Source: an uncultured Phycisphaerales bacterium
GTDB lineage: Bacteria; Planctomycetota; Phycisphaerae; Phycisphaerales; SM1A02
Length of the DNA stretch: 64,000 bases
Assembly: GCA_905480395.1 (NCBI GenBank)
Contig: CAJQQE010000019.1
Coordinates: forward strand, 29,311-93,310
Direction of reading: 5' to 3'
Position 1 is the stretch's first letter. Every line of letters starts with the position of its first letter. Made by a program: the position numbers and the translations under genes. Shown one piece after another: positions 8,998 to 19,356 of the stretch. The notes beneath the pieces are model-generated. The model was not told where the DNA came from and ran no database searches. It saw only the letters and a list, made by a program, of their open reading frames with translations.

Positions 8998-9942
8998 CTA
9001 CGAAGGCGACTTCGATCCAGGCGGCGGGAGAAGCCATCGATCGAACCAGGCTTTCGCCCGCGCCGAGGAGCGAGTCGCATCGTCCCCCACGAAGCCGTGC
9101 CCCGCGTCTTCGTAGATCTCAAGTTCGACGGGAACGTCGGCTTTCTCCAGAGCGTTGAGCATCATCCTGCTTCCAAGGAGTGGAACCAGTTGATCGGCCG
9201 TTCCGTGCTGAATCAACACCGGCGCATCGCCTGCATCGACATGCCGAATCGGAGAAACCTCGTGCGCGAGTTCCGGGTCGAAGTCGAGGGCCGGGAAGGA
9301 GTCGCTGGGACCCACGATCCGAACCATGTCCACCGGCGGATACCAGGCCACCACCGCGGCGAGCGGCGCCGCGATCTCCTTCGTCTCATCCGAATCCTGC
9401 CGGGAGGCACGGAGTTCCGGGGTCGCTTCCTCGCCTCCGAGCATCGCCAGATACAAGGAAAGATGTCCGCCGGCACTAAAACCGAACGATCCGATCCGTT
9501 CCGGATCGAGGCCCCTTTCCGGTGCTTTTTCGCGAAGGTGCTGCAGTGCCTTGCGAACGTGACTCGCCGCATCCGGAACCTTGAACCGCGGTGCGCTTCC
9601 GTGCCGTACGATCGCGACGTGATATCCGTCGGTCAGAAGATCGTGGAGCAGGGACATTCCATTCCACTCTGGAACCATCGCCATCTCGGGTGGAAACCAG
9701 ACAGAATTCCATCCGCCGCTCACCACGAAGATCACGGTCGCCCCGTTGGGCTTGGCAACCGGGACGAGCAGGTCATAAGTGAGCGCGAGTGCATCCACCC
9801 GCCCGCAGATGACGTCCGGTACCACGGTTCCGACGGGAGGGAGTTCCGTTTCGGGGCTCGATTCCGCGAACGCGGAGAGTTGCCCGGATACCACGACCAG
9901 CCAAAGAAGGAACGTACACGGCCAAGTCCATTGCTTCATCAT
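8998..9942 (-). CDS. exported alpha/beta-hydrolase (BD-FAE/esterase-like)
   Basis: A 314-residue protein with an N-terminal signal peptide (CTFLLWLVVVSGQLSAFA-ES). The nucleophile elbow GFSAGG (around residue 164) supplies the catalytic serine; the acid is probably in GTADQLVP and the histidine in DAGHGFVG near the C-terminus, which gives a complete Ser-Asp-His triad. FVVSGGWNS forms the oxyanion-hole region (the HGGG position reads SGGW, a deviation). Such enzymes hydrolyse carboxyl esters, often acylated sugars or short acyl chains. The gene starts 5 bases after the stop of the upstream M1 peptidase, so the two are probably co-transcribed. Confidence 0.85.
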   Translation of the reverse strand: MMKQWTWPCTFLLWLVVVSGQLSAFAESSPETELPPVGTVVPDVICGRVDALALTYDLLVPVAKPNGATVIFVVSGGWNSVWFPPEMAMVPEWNGMSLLHDLLTDGYHVAIVRHGSAPRFKVPDAASHVRKALQHLREKAPERGLDPERIGSFGFSAGGHLSLYLAMLGGEEATPELRASRQDSDETKEIAAPLAAVVAWYPPVDMVRIVGPSDSFPALDFDPELAHEVSPIRHVDAGDAPVLIQHGTADQLVPLLGSRMMLNALEKADVPVELEIYEDAGHGFVGDDATRSSARAKAWFDRWLLPPPGSKSPS

Positions 9943-9946
9943 CGCT

Positions 9947-12718
<2,772 letters not shown>

Positions 12719-12814
12719 ATGGCGAGTGTAGATCCAACACCGATTTAGGTTCCAATCAACGACAATTTTGGATTGAAGATCGCCATTCTGGTTGAATTCG
12801 GCGAGAATCCCATC

Positions 12815-13780
12815 ATGCCTGAATCTTCGGCTCAATCCGGTCCCCTGACACAAGAACGCCATGTTCGAGTGGTAGGCGTACCCATGGACATCGGTGGCGC
12901 GGGACGGGGTGCCGCCGGAGGCCCGGCGGCCCTTCGGACGACCGGACTGATGAAAACGCTCGGACCCGGGAGTCTTGATCTTGGTGACATCAACGTCGAA
13001 TCGCTCGATGCCTCCCTCTCCATCGCACATGGACCAGACCCGCACAGCACACGCCCAGAGTGGCCGTTGATCCAGAGAGTCTGCGCATCACTGTGCGAAC
13101 GAGTCGAGTCGATTGTCACGGAAGGGCATTTTCCGCTCGTCGTGGGCGGCGACCACGCGCTCGCGGTCGGTTCCATGGCGGGCGTCGCTCGGGCATTCAG
13201 AGCGTCCGGGCGACCAGTGCCCGGTCTGATCTGGTTCGACGCGCACGGCGATCTCAACACGCCGGAGACTTCGCCAAGTGGAAATCCTCATGGCATGCCG
13301 GCGGCCGCCCTGCTCGGGTTCGGCGTTCCGCCATTCGACGAAGTGATCGGGCCACACGGCTACTTCGACCGGGCGCGGACCGCCTTCGTCGGCTGTCGCG
13401 ATCTCGATGACGGTGAGACAACTCGCTTCAACGACGCCGGGCCGCATCTCTTCGGTGACCCACGGTTCAGAAATGAAAGCCCCGAGGATCTCGCGGATCG
13501 GGTCTTGGATCTCGTCGCGCCGAACGGCGCGCCATTCGCGCTCTCCTTCGACATTGACGTGCTCGACCCGGTCCATGCCCCGGGGGTGAACCTTCCCGTG
13601 AAAGATGGGCTCGACCCAGAAACCGTTCGCCGTGTGCTGCGACGATTCGCGGAACACGGAGGCATGATCGCCATGGACGTCGTGGAAGTCGATCCCACCA
13701 GCGACCTTCAGGGAATCACCGCCGAGCTGGCGGTCGAGTTCGCGGGCATTGCGACCGGTGCATCAATCATGTCCGCTTGA
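12815..13780 (+). CDS. arginase/agmatinase/formiminoglutamase-family ureohydrolase
   Basis: The 321-residue protein has all four metal-binding blocks of the ureohydrolase family: GGDHALAVGS, WFDAHGDLNTP, SFDIDVLDPVHAPG and VVEVDPTSD. These residues bind two manganese ions that activate water to split a guanidino group. The SGNPHGMPAAALLG segment, following the DAHGD block, is typical of arginase proper, so L-arginine to ornithine and urea is the likeliest reaction, though agmatine or another guanidino substrate is possible. The start is taken as ATG 12815 because the upstream part of the frame (from 12773) does not resemble the family. It is transcribed divergently from the M1 peptidase, with 96 bases between them. 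Confidence 0.88.
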   Translation: MPESSAQSGPLTQERHVRVVGVPMDIGGAGRGAAGGPAALRTTGLMKTLGPGSLDLGDINVESLDASLSIAHGPDPHSTRPEWPLIQRVCASLCERVESIVTEGHFPLVVGGDHALAVGSMAGVARAFRASGRPVPGLIWFDAHGDLNTPETSPSGNPHGMPAAALLGFGVPPFDEVIGPHGYFDRARTAFVGCRDLDDGETTRFNDAGPHLFGDPRFRNESPEDLADRVLDLVAPNGAPFALSFDIDVLDPVHAPGVNLPVKDGLDPETVRRVLRRFAEHGGMIAMDVVEVDPTSDLQGITAELAVEFAGIATGASIMSA

Positions 13781-13791
13781 GCCGGTAAACC

Positions 13792-14139
13792 TCAGACGTT
13801 CAGGGGCGATTCCACCTTCGCCGATCGAACCAGCGCGGCGGTCTTGACGTCATTTCCCCGCAGCCAGCGTCCGAACGCCATCAAGGGAAACGTGGGTCGC
13901 TGAAGGTGATACCGAAGGTCAAAGACCTTCGGAAAACCTGTCCCAGCAAATTCGGTTTCTCGCCAACTGCCCGCCAGATCGGCCGCGGGATTCTGGCGCG
14001 GATCGGATGCGGCGTCTGAATCTACCTGCAGGTCGCACGACCACGCGATCGCGCGGGCAAGATCAAGATCGTCGGCTCCACAACTCTCCTGCGGGGTCAT
14101 CGCTGCCCACGCGGTCGGGCTGGCCGAAGGGCTGATCAA
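13792..14139 (-). pseudogene. C-terminal remnant of a squalene-hopene cyclase
   Basis: This 115-codon frame has good codon pattern but no full-length gene. Its end, EFAGTGFPKVFDLRYHLQ then PTFPLMAFGRW, matches the conserved C-terminus of squalene-hopene cyclases (GTGFPxxFYLxYHLYxxxFPLxALxRY), and the start SASPTAWAAM matches the SQTAWAL motif some 60 residues earlier in those enzymes. Families members have about 620-720 residues, so over 500 residues, including the catalytic DxDD region, are missing. A stop lies just before the TTG at 14139. It sits 51 bases downstream of nuoG on the same strand, next to an 8-bp tandem repeat. I infer a gene relic; a short retained domain is the alternative. 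Confidence 0.6.
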
Positions 14140-14148
14140 TCATCGGAA

Positions 14149-14172
14149 GATCAGATGATCAGATGACCAGAT
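14149..14172. repeat. 8-bp tandem repeat, three units
   Basis: GATCAGAT is repeated at 14149-14156 and 14157-14164, followed by GACCAGAT (14165-14172). It lies between nuoG and the cyclase remnant and may mark the deletion joint. Confidence 0.6.
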
Positions 14173-14190
14173 GCAGAAGCCGGTTTGGAA

Positions 14191-15849
14191 TCAGAGGTCG
14201 ACGACGACCATGTCACTCTCGATCGAGACCTTGGCCTCCGGTCGAACGATCTCATTCCTGAAACCGCTCAACCCCGAAAGCGTGGAGATCTCGGCCCGAG
14301 TCTGTTCGGGATCGAACTTCACACTTGCCCGGCCTTCCCGCGCCGCCAGAAGATCAATCCCCATCTGTGACTCGCCCTTGCAGTAATCGATGGGCGTGAT
14401 GGCTCGCTCGAAGGCCTGCAATCGATCGGCGGCATTCTGGAATGAACCGGCCTTCTCCATCCAAGTCGCACTCGGAAGAAGCACCGTGGCGGCGTCGGTC
14501 AAGAGACTCGGCAGCGTATCGATGAGCACGAAGGGCTTTGAGGCAATCGCCTCGGCCCATTCCGGAGTCACCCAATCACTCGGATAGTTTCCGGTGATAA
14601 CGGTGGCCGCGAACTTCCCGGCTGATGATTGCGTTCGGAATGCGTCGGCATCGAGAATCGCAGTTTCGTCACCGCCGCAAAGGCCGGCGAGTACCCGGCG
14701 AACGCCGCGAGCGTTGGGCGCCTTTTCCGCACGGACCACAAAACCGCTGTACTCGCGATCCTCACCGTCGACGGGAACGGGGCCAAGACCAAAGACCACG
14801 TCCTTGTCGATTGACCGCACCCATTGGGCGAGGAGGTAGGCGTCTTCACAGGAGAGCATCGGACTCACCAGGAGGCCAAGCCGACCCTCACCCGCGGCGA
14901 GTTCGAGCGTCTGGTTGGCGGCGATGATCGAAGCATGCCACGCATCGCCTGCGCGGGCGTAATCAAACGGATCTTGGCCACGAATCGCCGGCATTCGCAG
15001 TCGGTTTTCGTTGTGTACGAAGTCCCATCCGTATCGAACCTCGTCGGTGATCCACCACTTGTTGACCTCGGGATTCTCCCGAGGCTTGATCCGATGCACG
15101 ATGCCCTCATTGTGCTCGACCCAGATGTTGTCGCCACTGGAGGTGATTCCATCAACTGACGGTGTCTTGGTGAGGAACCACACCCGCTGCTTGAAGAGGA
15201 AGTCCTTGTCCAGCAACGCACCAACCGGACAGATGTCGATGACATTGGAGGCGAGTTCGTTGTCCAAGGCCATTCCAGGGAAGACGTCGATCTGCCCCGT
15301 CGAACCGCGGCCATCCACCATCAACTCGCCGGTACCAGTGACTTCACGAGTGAAGCGGACGCAGCGGGTGCACATGATGCAGCGGTCGCTGTAGAGAAGA
15401 ACGTTCGGGCCGACGCTCTTCTTCGGTTGCTTGTTCTTGTCTTCGCGGAATCGGCTCTCGCCACGGCCATACTGATAGGAGTAGTCCTGCAGATGGCACT
15501 CGCCCGCCTGATCACAGACCGGGCAGTCGACGGGGTGATTAATCAGCAGCAGTTCCATGACCTGCTTCTGGTTGGCCACCGACTTGGGGCTATCGGTATG
15601 GACCACCATGCCGTCCGTTGCCGTCTGCTGACAGGTCGGCACGAGCTTCGGCCATGGTTCGAGTTTGTTGTCGTTGCGGGCATTCGGCGCCCAGACTTCC
15701 GCCAGACAAATACGACAGTTGGCCGCGATCGAGAGACCGGGGTGGTAGCAGTAATGGGGAATCTCGACTTCGTTGCGAAGCGAGATCTGGAGGATGGTCT
15801 CACCGGGCTCAAAGTCAAAAGACTGGCCGTTGATGGAGATCGAGGGCAT
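14191..15849 (-). CDS. nuoG: NADH-quinone oxidoreductase subunit G-like iron-sulfur protein
   Basis: The 552-residue protein is the complex I 75-kDa subunit type. The N-terminal 2Fe-2S ferredoxin domain has HYCYHPGLSIAANCRICL; cluster N5 ligands are in HPVDCPVCDQAGEC (one His, three Cys); cluster N4 ligands are in CIMCTRCVRF and ICPVGAL. The following region reads TPSVDGITSSGDNIWV, where some bacterial NuoG proteins have the cysteines of the extra N7 cluster; they are absent here, as in mitochondria. The C-terminal molybdopterin-oxidoreductase-like half (about 300 residues) is present without cofactor motifs. It would pass electrons from NADH via NuoF towards quinone. No other nuo gene is in the window, so its partners are either beyond a break or elsewhere. 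Confidence 0.9.
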   Translation of the reverse strand: MPSISINGQSFDFEPGETILQISLRNEVEIPHYCYHPGLSIAANCRICLAEVWAPNARNDNKLEPWPKLVPTCQQTATDGMVVHTDSPKSVANQKQVMELLLINHPVDCPVCDQAGECHLQDYSYQYGRGESRFREDKNKQPKKSVGPNVLLYSDRCIMCTRCVRFTREVTGTGELMVDGRGSTGQIDVFPGMALDNELASNVIDICPVGALLDKDFLFKQRVWFLTKTPSVDGITSSGDNIWVEHNEGIVHRIKPRENPEVNKWWITDEVRYGWDFVHNENRLRMPAIRGQDPFDYARAGDAWHASIIAANQTLELAAGEGRLGLLVSPMLSCEDAYLLAQWVRSIDKDVVFGLGPVPVDGEDREYSGFVVRAEKAPNARGVRRVLAGLCGGDETAILDADAFRTQSSAGKFAATVITGNYPSDWVTPEWAEAIASKPFVLIDTLPSLLTDAATVLLPSATWMEKAGSFQNAADRLQAFERAITPIDYCKGESQMGIDLLAAREGRASVKFDPEQTRAEISTLSGLSGFRNEIVRPEAKVSIESDMVVVDL

Positions 15850-16044
15850 ATCGGATTCCGGGCGTGGCAGGACGGCCTAAAACGGCTTTGGATGGTATCA
15901 AGAGGACGGTTCAACGGCTCGCGTGGAACGCCTGAATCCTAGGGAAGGATGGTTCCTCTCTGGGTCGGCAGCTCCACCTCGGAGGCTCCCGGCGGCCGAG
16001 CCAGCGACCGAGGTTCGACCATCCGAGGAGGTTCCCGGGGCTTT

Positions 16045-19000
16045 TCAGCCGGAACCCTCGCTGGCAACTTCGACCACCAGACCAGCGTCGACCGCGATCA
16101 TCGCCGCGGAGATGGCGCCGGCCTCCAGGCCGTAGGAACGGGCGATCGCCGTGCGATAGCCCTCCAGTTGGAGGCGATGACGTTCCAGCAGCACCTCAGA
16201 TGCCGCCGTCGAGTCGGAATCGACCCGATCGGTCTTAAAGTCGATGATTCTCGCCCCCACCACCCGGCGTGAGGACTCCACACCCTCGATCGGTTCGGTT
16301 TCGAGAATCAATCGGTCGATCGACCCCTGCTGAACACCAAGCGGCCCGGCGCTCACAAATCGTCGTTCTCGACGAACTACCTGTCCGGGTTGGGGACCCG
16401 ACAACGCGTCGAAGACCGACGGAATCCCGCAGGCGGTTCTAAATGTCTTGATCTGATCGGTTCGCCAAACAGACGGCCGGCCCGGAACCACCCGGCGAAT
16501 CCGCGCATCAAGCAGGTCATCGCCAATTTTATCCAGATCCGATGCCCACTCGATGGCTTCGAAGCACGCGTGGATGGCAATTCCCCGATCCGCGGCACCA
16601 GGATCGTCTCGCTTGAAGAACCGCCCTCGATCCTTGTGCCGAGCGGAAGGCGGGCGCATCGAGACTGCTCGTCGCCGCTGCGTTTGTGCCACCACCTTGA
16701 TCAACGGGCGTTCCGCGATTTCCCGATCAACCCGCTCCGTGACTTCCTCGACCTCTGAAGTCGAGGCACCCGCTCGCCAAACTTCGACCGCGGACATTTC
16801 GGTGGCATCGTCCCCGTCGCTTGGCGCTTCGATCTGTAAGGCTTCGCGGACGATCCCCGCCGCGGAACCGAGACTGGTCTGCGACTCCTCCCCATCCTTC
16901 TTAATCGAAGAGGCAGGGACTTGGACCACCAGATCTCGAGCCGCCCGGGTCAATGCGACGTACAGGCCACACACCGACTCCAGAACCGCCCGATCGATGG
17001 TCTCCTGATGGACCTGCTCAACTTCCGTGGGACGAGCCTCTTCGGCATACCAACTCGACACTTCCGGCACTGGCAAAGTCGGCTTCGACGGTGTTCCGCT
17101 GGCAATATCTGGCAGATGACAAAGCTTCCCGGCAAGATCCGTGACCACCAACCCACGGAATTCAAGCCCCTTGGACTGGTGAATGTTCATCACCACGACG
17201 CCATCACCACCTGGATCCTCCACCGCCAACGTTCGGACGATGCGAGCCAGTTCGCCGGGACCACGCGGCACCGATGGATCGGCTTCGAGCGACTCAATCG
17301 ACTCCACAAGCTGACGTAAGCGAACCGCCTCGCGGGCCGTCAACATGGGCTCAAGCTGTCGACGCCAATCGTCGATCACGGGGGCCACGCCGGATTCTGC
17401 AAACCGAAGGCGTAATCGACCAGCCAGACGGCCTCGGGCGTCTGAGCCGAGTCGCCGGTGGGCCGCCGGCGTCGGGACATCCAAGATCGCGCCCAATGGC
17501 GACCGTGCGATGTCGTCGGCCGCCAATGAATCTCTGGCATCGCCCGCCAGGCGCATCGCCTGAATCATGACCACCGATGCTTCGGCGTCGAGCAACGAGC
17601 CCCCACCTCGACCGGTCGCAGGAATTCCACAGGCCCGCAACGCCTCGACAATCGGACCGATGCGCTTATTGCTGCGGACCAGAACCGCCACGGTGGGCCG
17701 GCCGTCCGCTTCCTCGAGCCCGTGCCGCCCAACCAGTCGTGACGCCGCCTCCGCGGCGCATCGGGCGAGGATCGCGTCTTTATCGTCGCTCGCGTCAGGC
17801 AGTGGGAGTCGCTCAACCACCGCGAATCCTGGCAGGTCGCGGAGCTCAGTTTCGTGAGTTTTGAAAAGGTCTCCAAACGACTTCGCCGCGGCCTCAGAAT
17901 GAACCTGAATGGCCGGGTTTTCGGCCACGCCTCGGAAGACGGCATTCACCAGTTCGATGACTGCGGGGCTCGACCGGTACGAACGTTCGAGCGTTTCCTC
18001 GACGAACTCCACTTCGCCCTCACTGGTGATCGATTGCAGTTGTTGGAGGATTCGCGGATCACCGCCCCGCCATCCGTAGATCGATTGTTTCACGTCGCCA
18101 ACCACAAAGAGCGAGCGACTCCCGTCGGCCACACTGGCGATTTCCGCGGCGATCGGGCGCATGGCCCGCCACTGAGTCGCGGAGGTGTCTTGAAACTCAT
18201 CCAGCAGCAGATGCTCAATCCGAGCATCGATCCGATACCAGAGTTCTTCCAGTGCTCCCGCACCCACCCCACCGCGGAGCGGATCAAGCGCCTTCGCGAA
18301 GTCGTCAAACTCCGCAAGCCGACGATGCCGTTTGATCGCGGCTCGCCACGGCCCGATTCGCACGAGCAGTTCGTGGATGCAGGCGGTGCGCTTCGAGAGG
18401 TTGCGGAGATTTCCTGCTTCGGCGTGGTGGCCAAGCTGCGTGAGGATTTCCACCACCGCCGGCGGAAGGTCTTTTTTGTAATACGTGCCGCCGGAGATCG
18501 CGATCTTCACGAGCGAGGCGCCGCCGATCTCGATCCAACCCGCACCGTCGTGTTGAAGGACGGCGGTGGTGAGATGCCCAATCTTTCGGAGTTGGTTTCC
18601 GATTCGTTTCCCGAAGGGGGTCAGGAATGCTTCGTCCAAGAGACAATCGCGAATCGCGGAGATCGCGTTTTCATTCCGCTCCGGCGCGGCCCATGTCCAA
18701 GCATCGGCCGTCGACTCTTCATGCAACGTCAATAGTTTGGCGACGGCACGTTCCACCACCGGCACGATGGTGACTTTAGTTCCACGCCGCCCGAGGGTTT
18801 CAAGCGTCGCCAGCATTGCTTTTTCGTCGGATTCGTCGATCGCGTGATCGATCGCCCGACGTAAGAGATCAGCCGATTCGTCGGCTTCGACGAGACGCGC
18901 GGCATGCGGAACCCCTGACTCCGGTCCGAGCCCGGCAGCAATCGAGGCGAAGACGCTGTCCAGAGTGCGGATCTGCAGCGCGGGTAAGTCCGTGATCAGG

Positions 19001-19356
19001 CTTTCGAGCAGTCGCGTCGCGTCTGCATCGGTCATCGAAGAGCGGGCAAAGTTCCGAGCGCGAATCGCGTCGTCGCGCCCAGCCTGGTCCAAGACCAGTT
19101 GGGCGGCATCGCAGAAAACTCGATCCCGAATCTCACCCGCCGCAGCCCGGGTGAACGTCGTCGCGAGGATCGTGGTCGGATCAACGCCACGGTCAACCAA
19201 ATCAAGAAATCGCCCGGCGAGGCGGAATGTCTTTCCCGTACCTGCCGAGGCCTTGATACGGAGATGACGAAGCCCCATCGCCGCGTCGGGAGATGCGGAT
19301 GCAAGATCGGGATCAGGGACGAATTCCAGTTCGCCGCTGGTGTTCTCGGTGCTCAT
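16045..19356 (-). CDS. AddA/RecB-like UvrD-family helicase-nuclease
   Basis: This 1103-residue protein is a superfamily 1 helicase. Walker A is ASAGTGKT (about residues 37-44), motif II is DEFQDTS, motif III SIYGWRGGD, motif V is in VMNIHQSKGLEF and motif VI in YVALTRAARDLVV. The C-terminal 150 residues form a RecB-family PD-(D/E)xK nuclease: GSIDRLIL, RIIDFKTD and RHRLQLEGY provide the acidic, DxK and QxxxY elements. Together with the downstream-overlapping... partner at 19353 (its 3' end overlaps this start by 4 bases), it forms an AddAB-like complex that processes double-strand DNA breaks for RecA recombination. Length and domain order fit AddA (about 1100-1240 residues). RecB is the alternative, but no RecC or RecD is seen. 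Confidence 0.85.
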   Translation of the reverse strand: MSTENTSGELEFVPDPDLASASPDAAMGLRHLRIKASAGTGKTFRLAGRFLDLVDRGVDPTTILATTFTRAAAGEIRDRVFCDAAQLVLDQAGRDDAIRARNFARSSMTDADATRLLESLITDLPALQIRTLDSVFASIAAGLGPESGVPHAARLVEADESADLLRRAIDHAIDESDEKAMLATLETLGRRGTKVTIVPVVERAVAKLLTLHEESTADAWTWAAPERNENAISAIRDCLLDEAFLTPFGKRIGNQLRKIGHLTTAVLQHDGAGWIEIGGASLVKIAISGGTYYKKDLPPAVVEILTQLGHHAEAGNLRNLSKRTACIHELLVRIGPWRAAIKRHRRLAEFDDFAKALDPLRGGVGAGALEELWYRIDARIEHLLLDEFQDTSATQWRAMRPIAAEIASVADGSRSLFVVGDVKQSIYGWRGGDPRILQQLQSITSEGEVEFVEETLERSYRSSPAVIELVNAVFRGVAENPAIQVHSEAAAKSFGDLFKTHETELRDLPGFAVVERLPLPDASDDKDAILARCAAEAASRLVGRHGLEEADGRPTVAVLVRSNKRIGPIVEALRACGIPATGRGGGSLLDAEASVVMIQAMRLAGDARDSLAADDIARSPLGAILDVPTPAAHRRLGSDARGRLAGRLRLRFAESGVAPVIDDWRRQLEPMLTAREAVRLRQLVESIESLEADPSVPRGPGELARIVRTLAVEDPGGDGVVVMNIHQSKGLEFRGLVVTDLAGKLCHLPDIASGTPSKPTLPVPEVSSWYAEEARPTEVEQVHQETIDRAVLESVCGLYVALTRAARDLVVQVPASSIKKDGEESQTSLGSAAGIVREALQIEAPSDGDDATEMSAVEVWRAGASTSEVEEVTERVDREIAERPLIKVVAQTQRRRAVSMRPPSARHKDRGRFFKRDDPGAADRGIAIHACFEAIEWASDLDKIGDDLLDARIRRVVPGRPSVWRTDQIKTFRTACGIPSVFDALSGPQPGQVVRRERRFVSAGPLGVQQGSIDRLILETEPIEGVESSRRVVGARIIDFKTDRVDSDSTAASEVLLERHRLQLEGYRTAIARSYGLEAGAISAAMIAVDAGLVVEVASEGSG

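Noticed and set aside
12719..13045. Upstream extension of the M1 peptidase frame (109 codons)
   Set aside because: It runs antisense over the start of the arginase gene and would place the signal peptide internally. The signal-peptide start at 12718 is far more credible.
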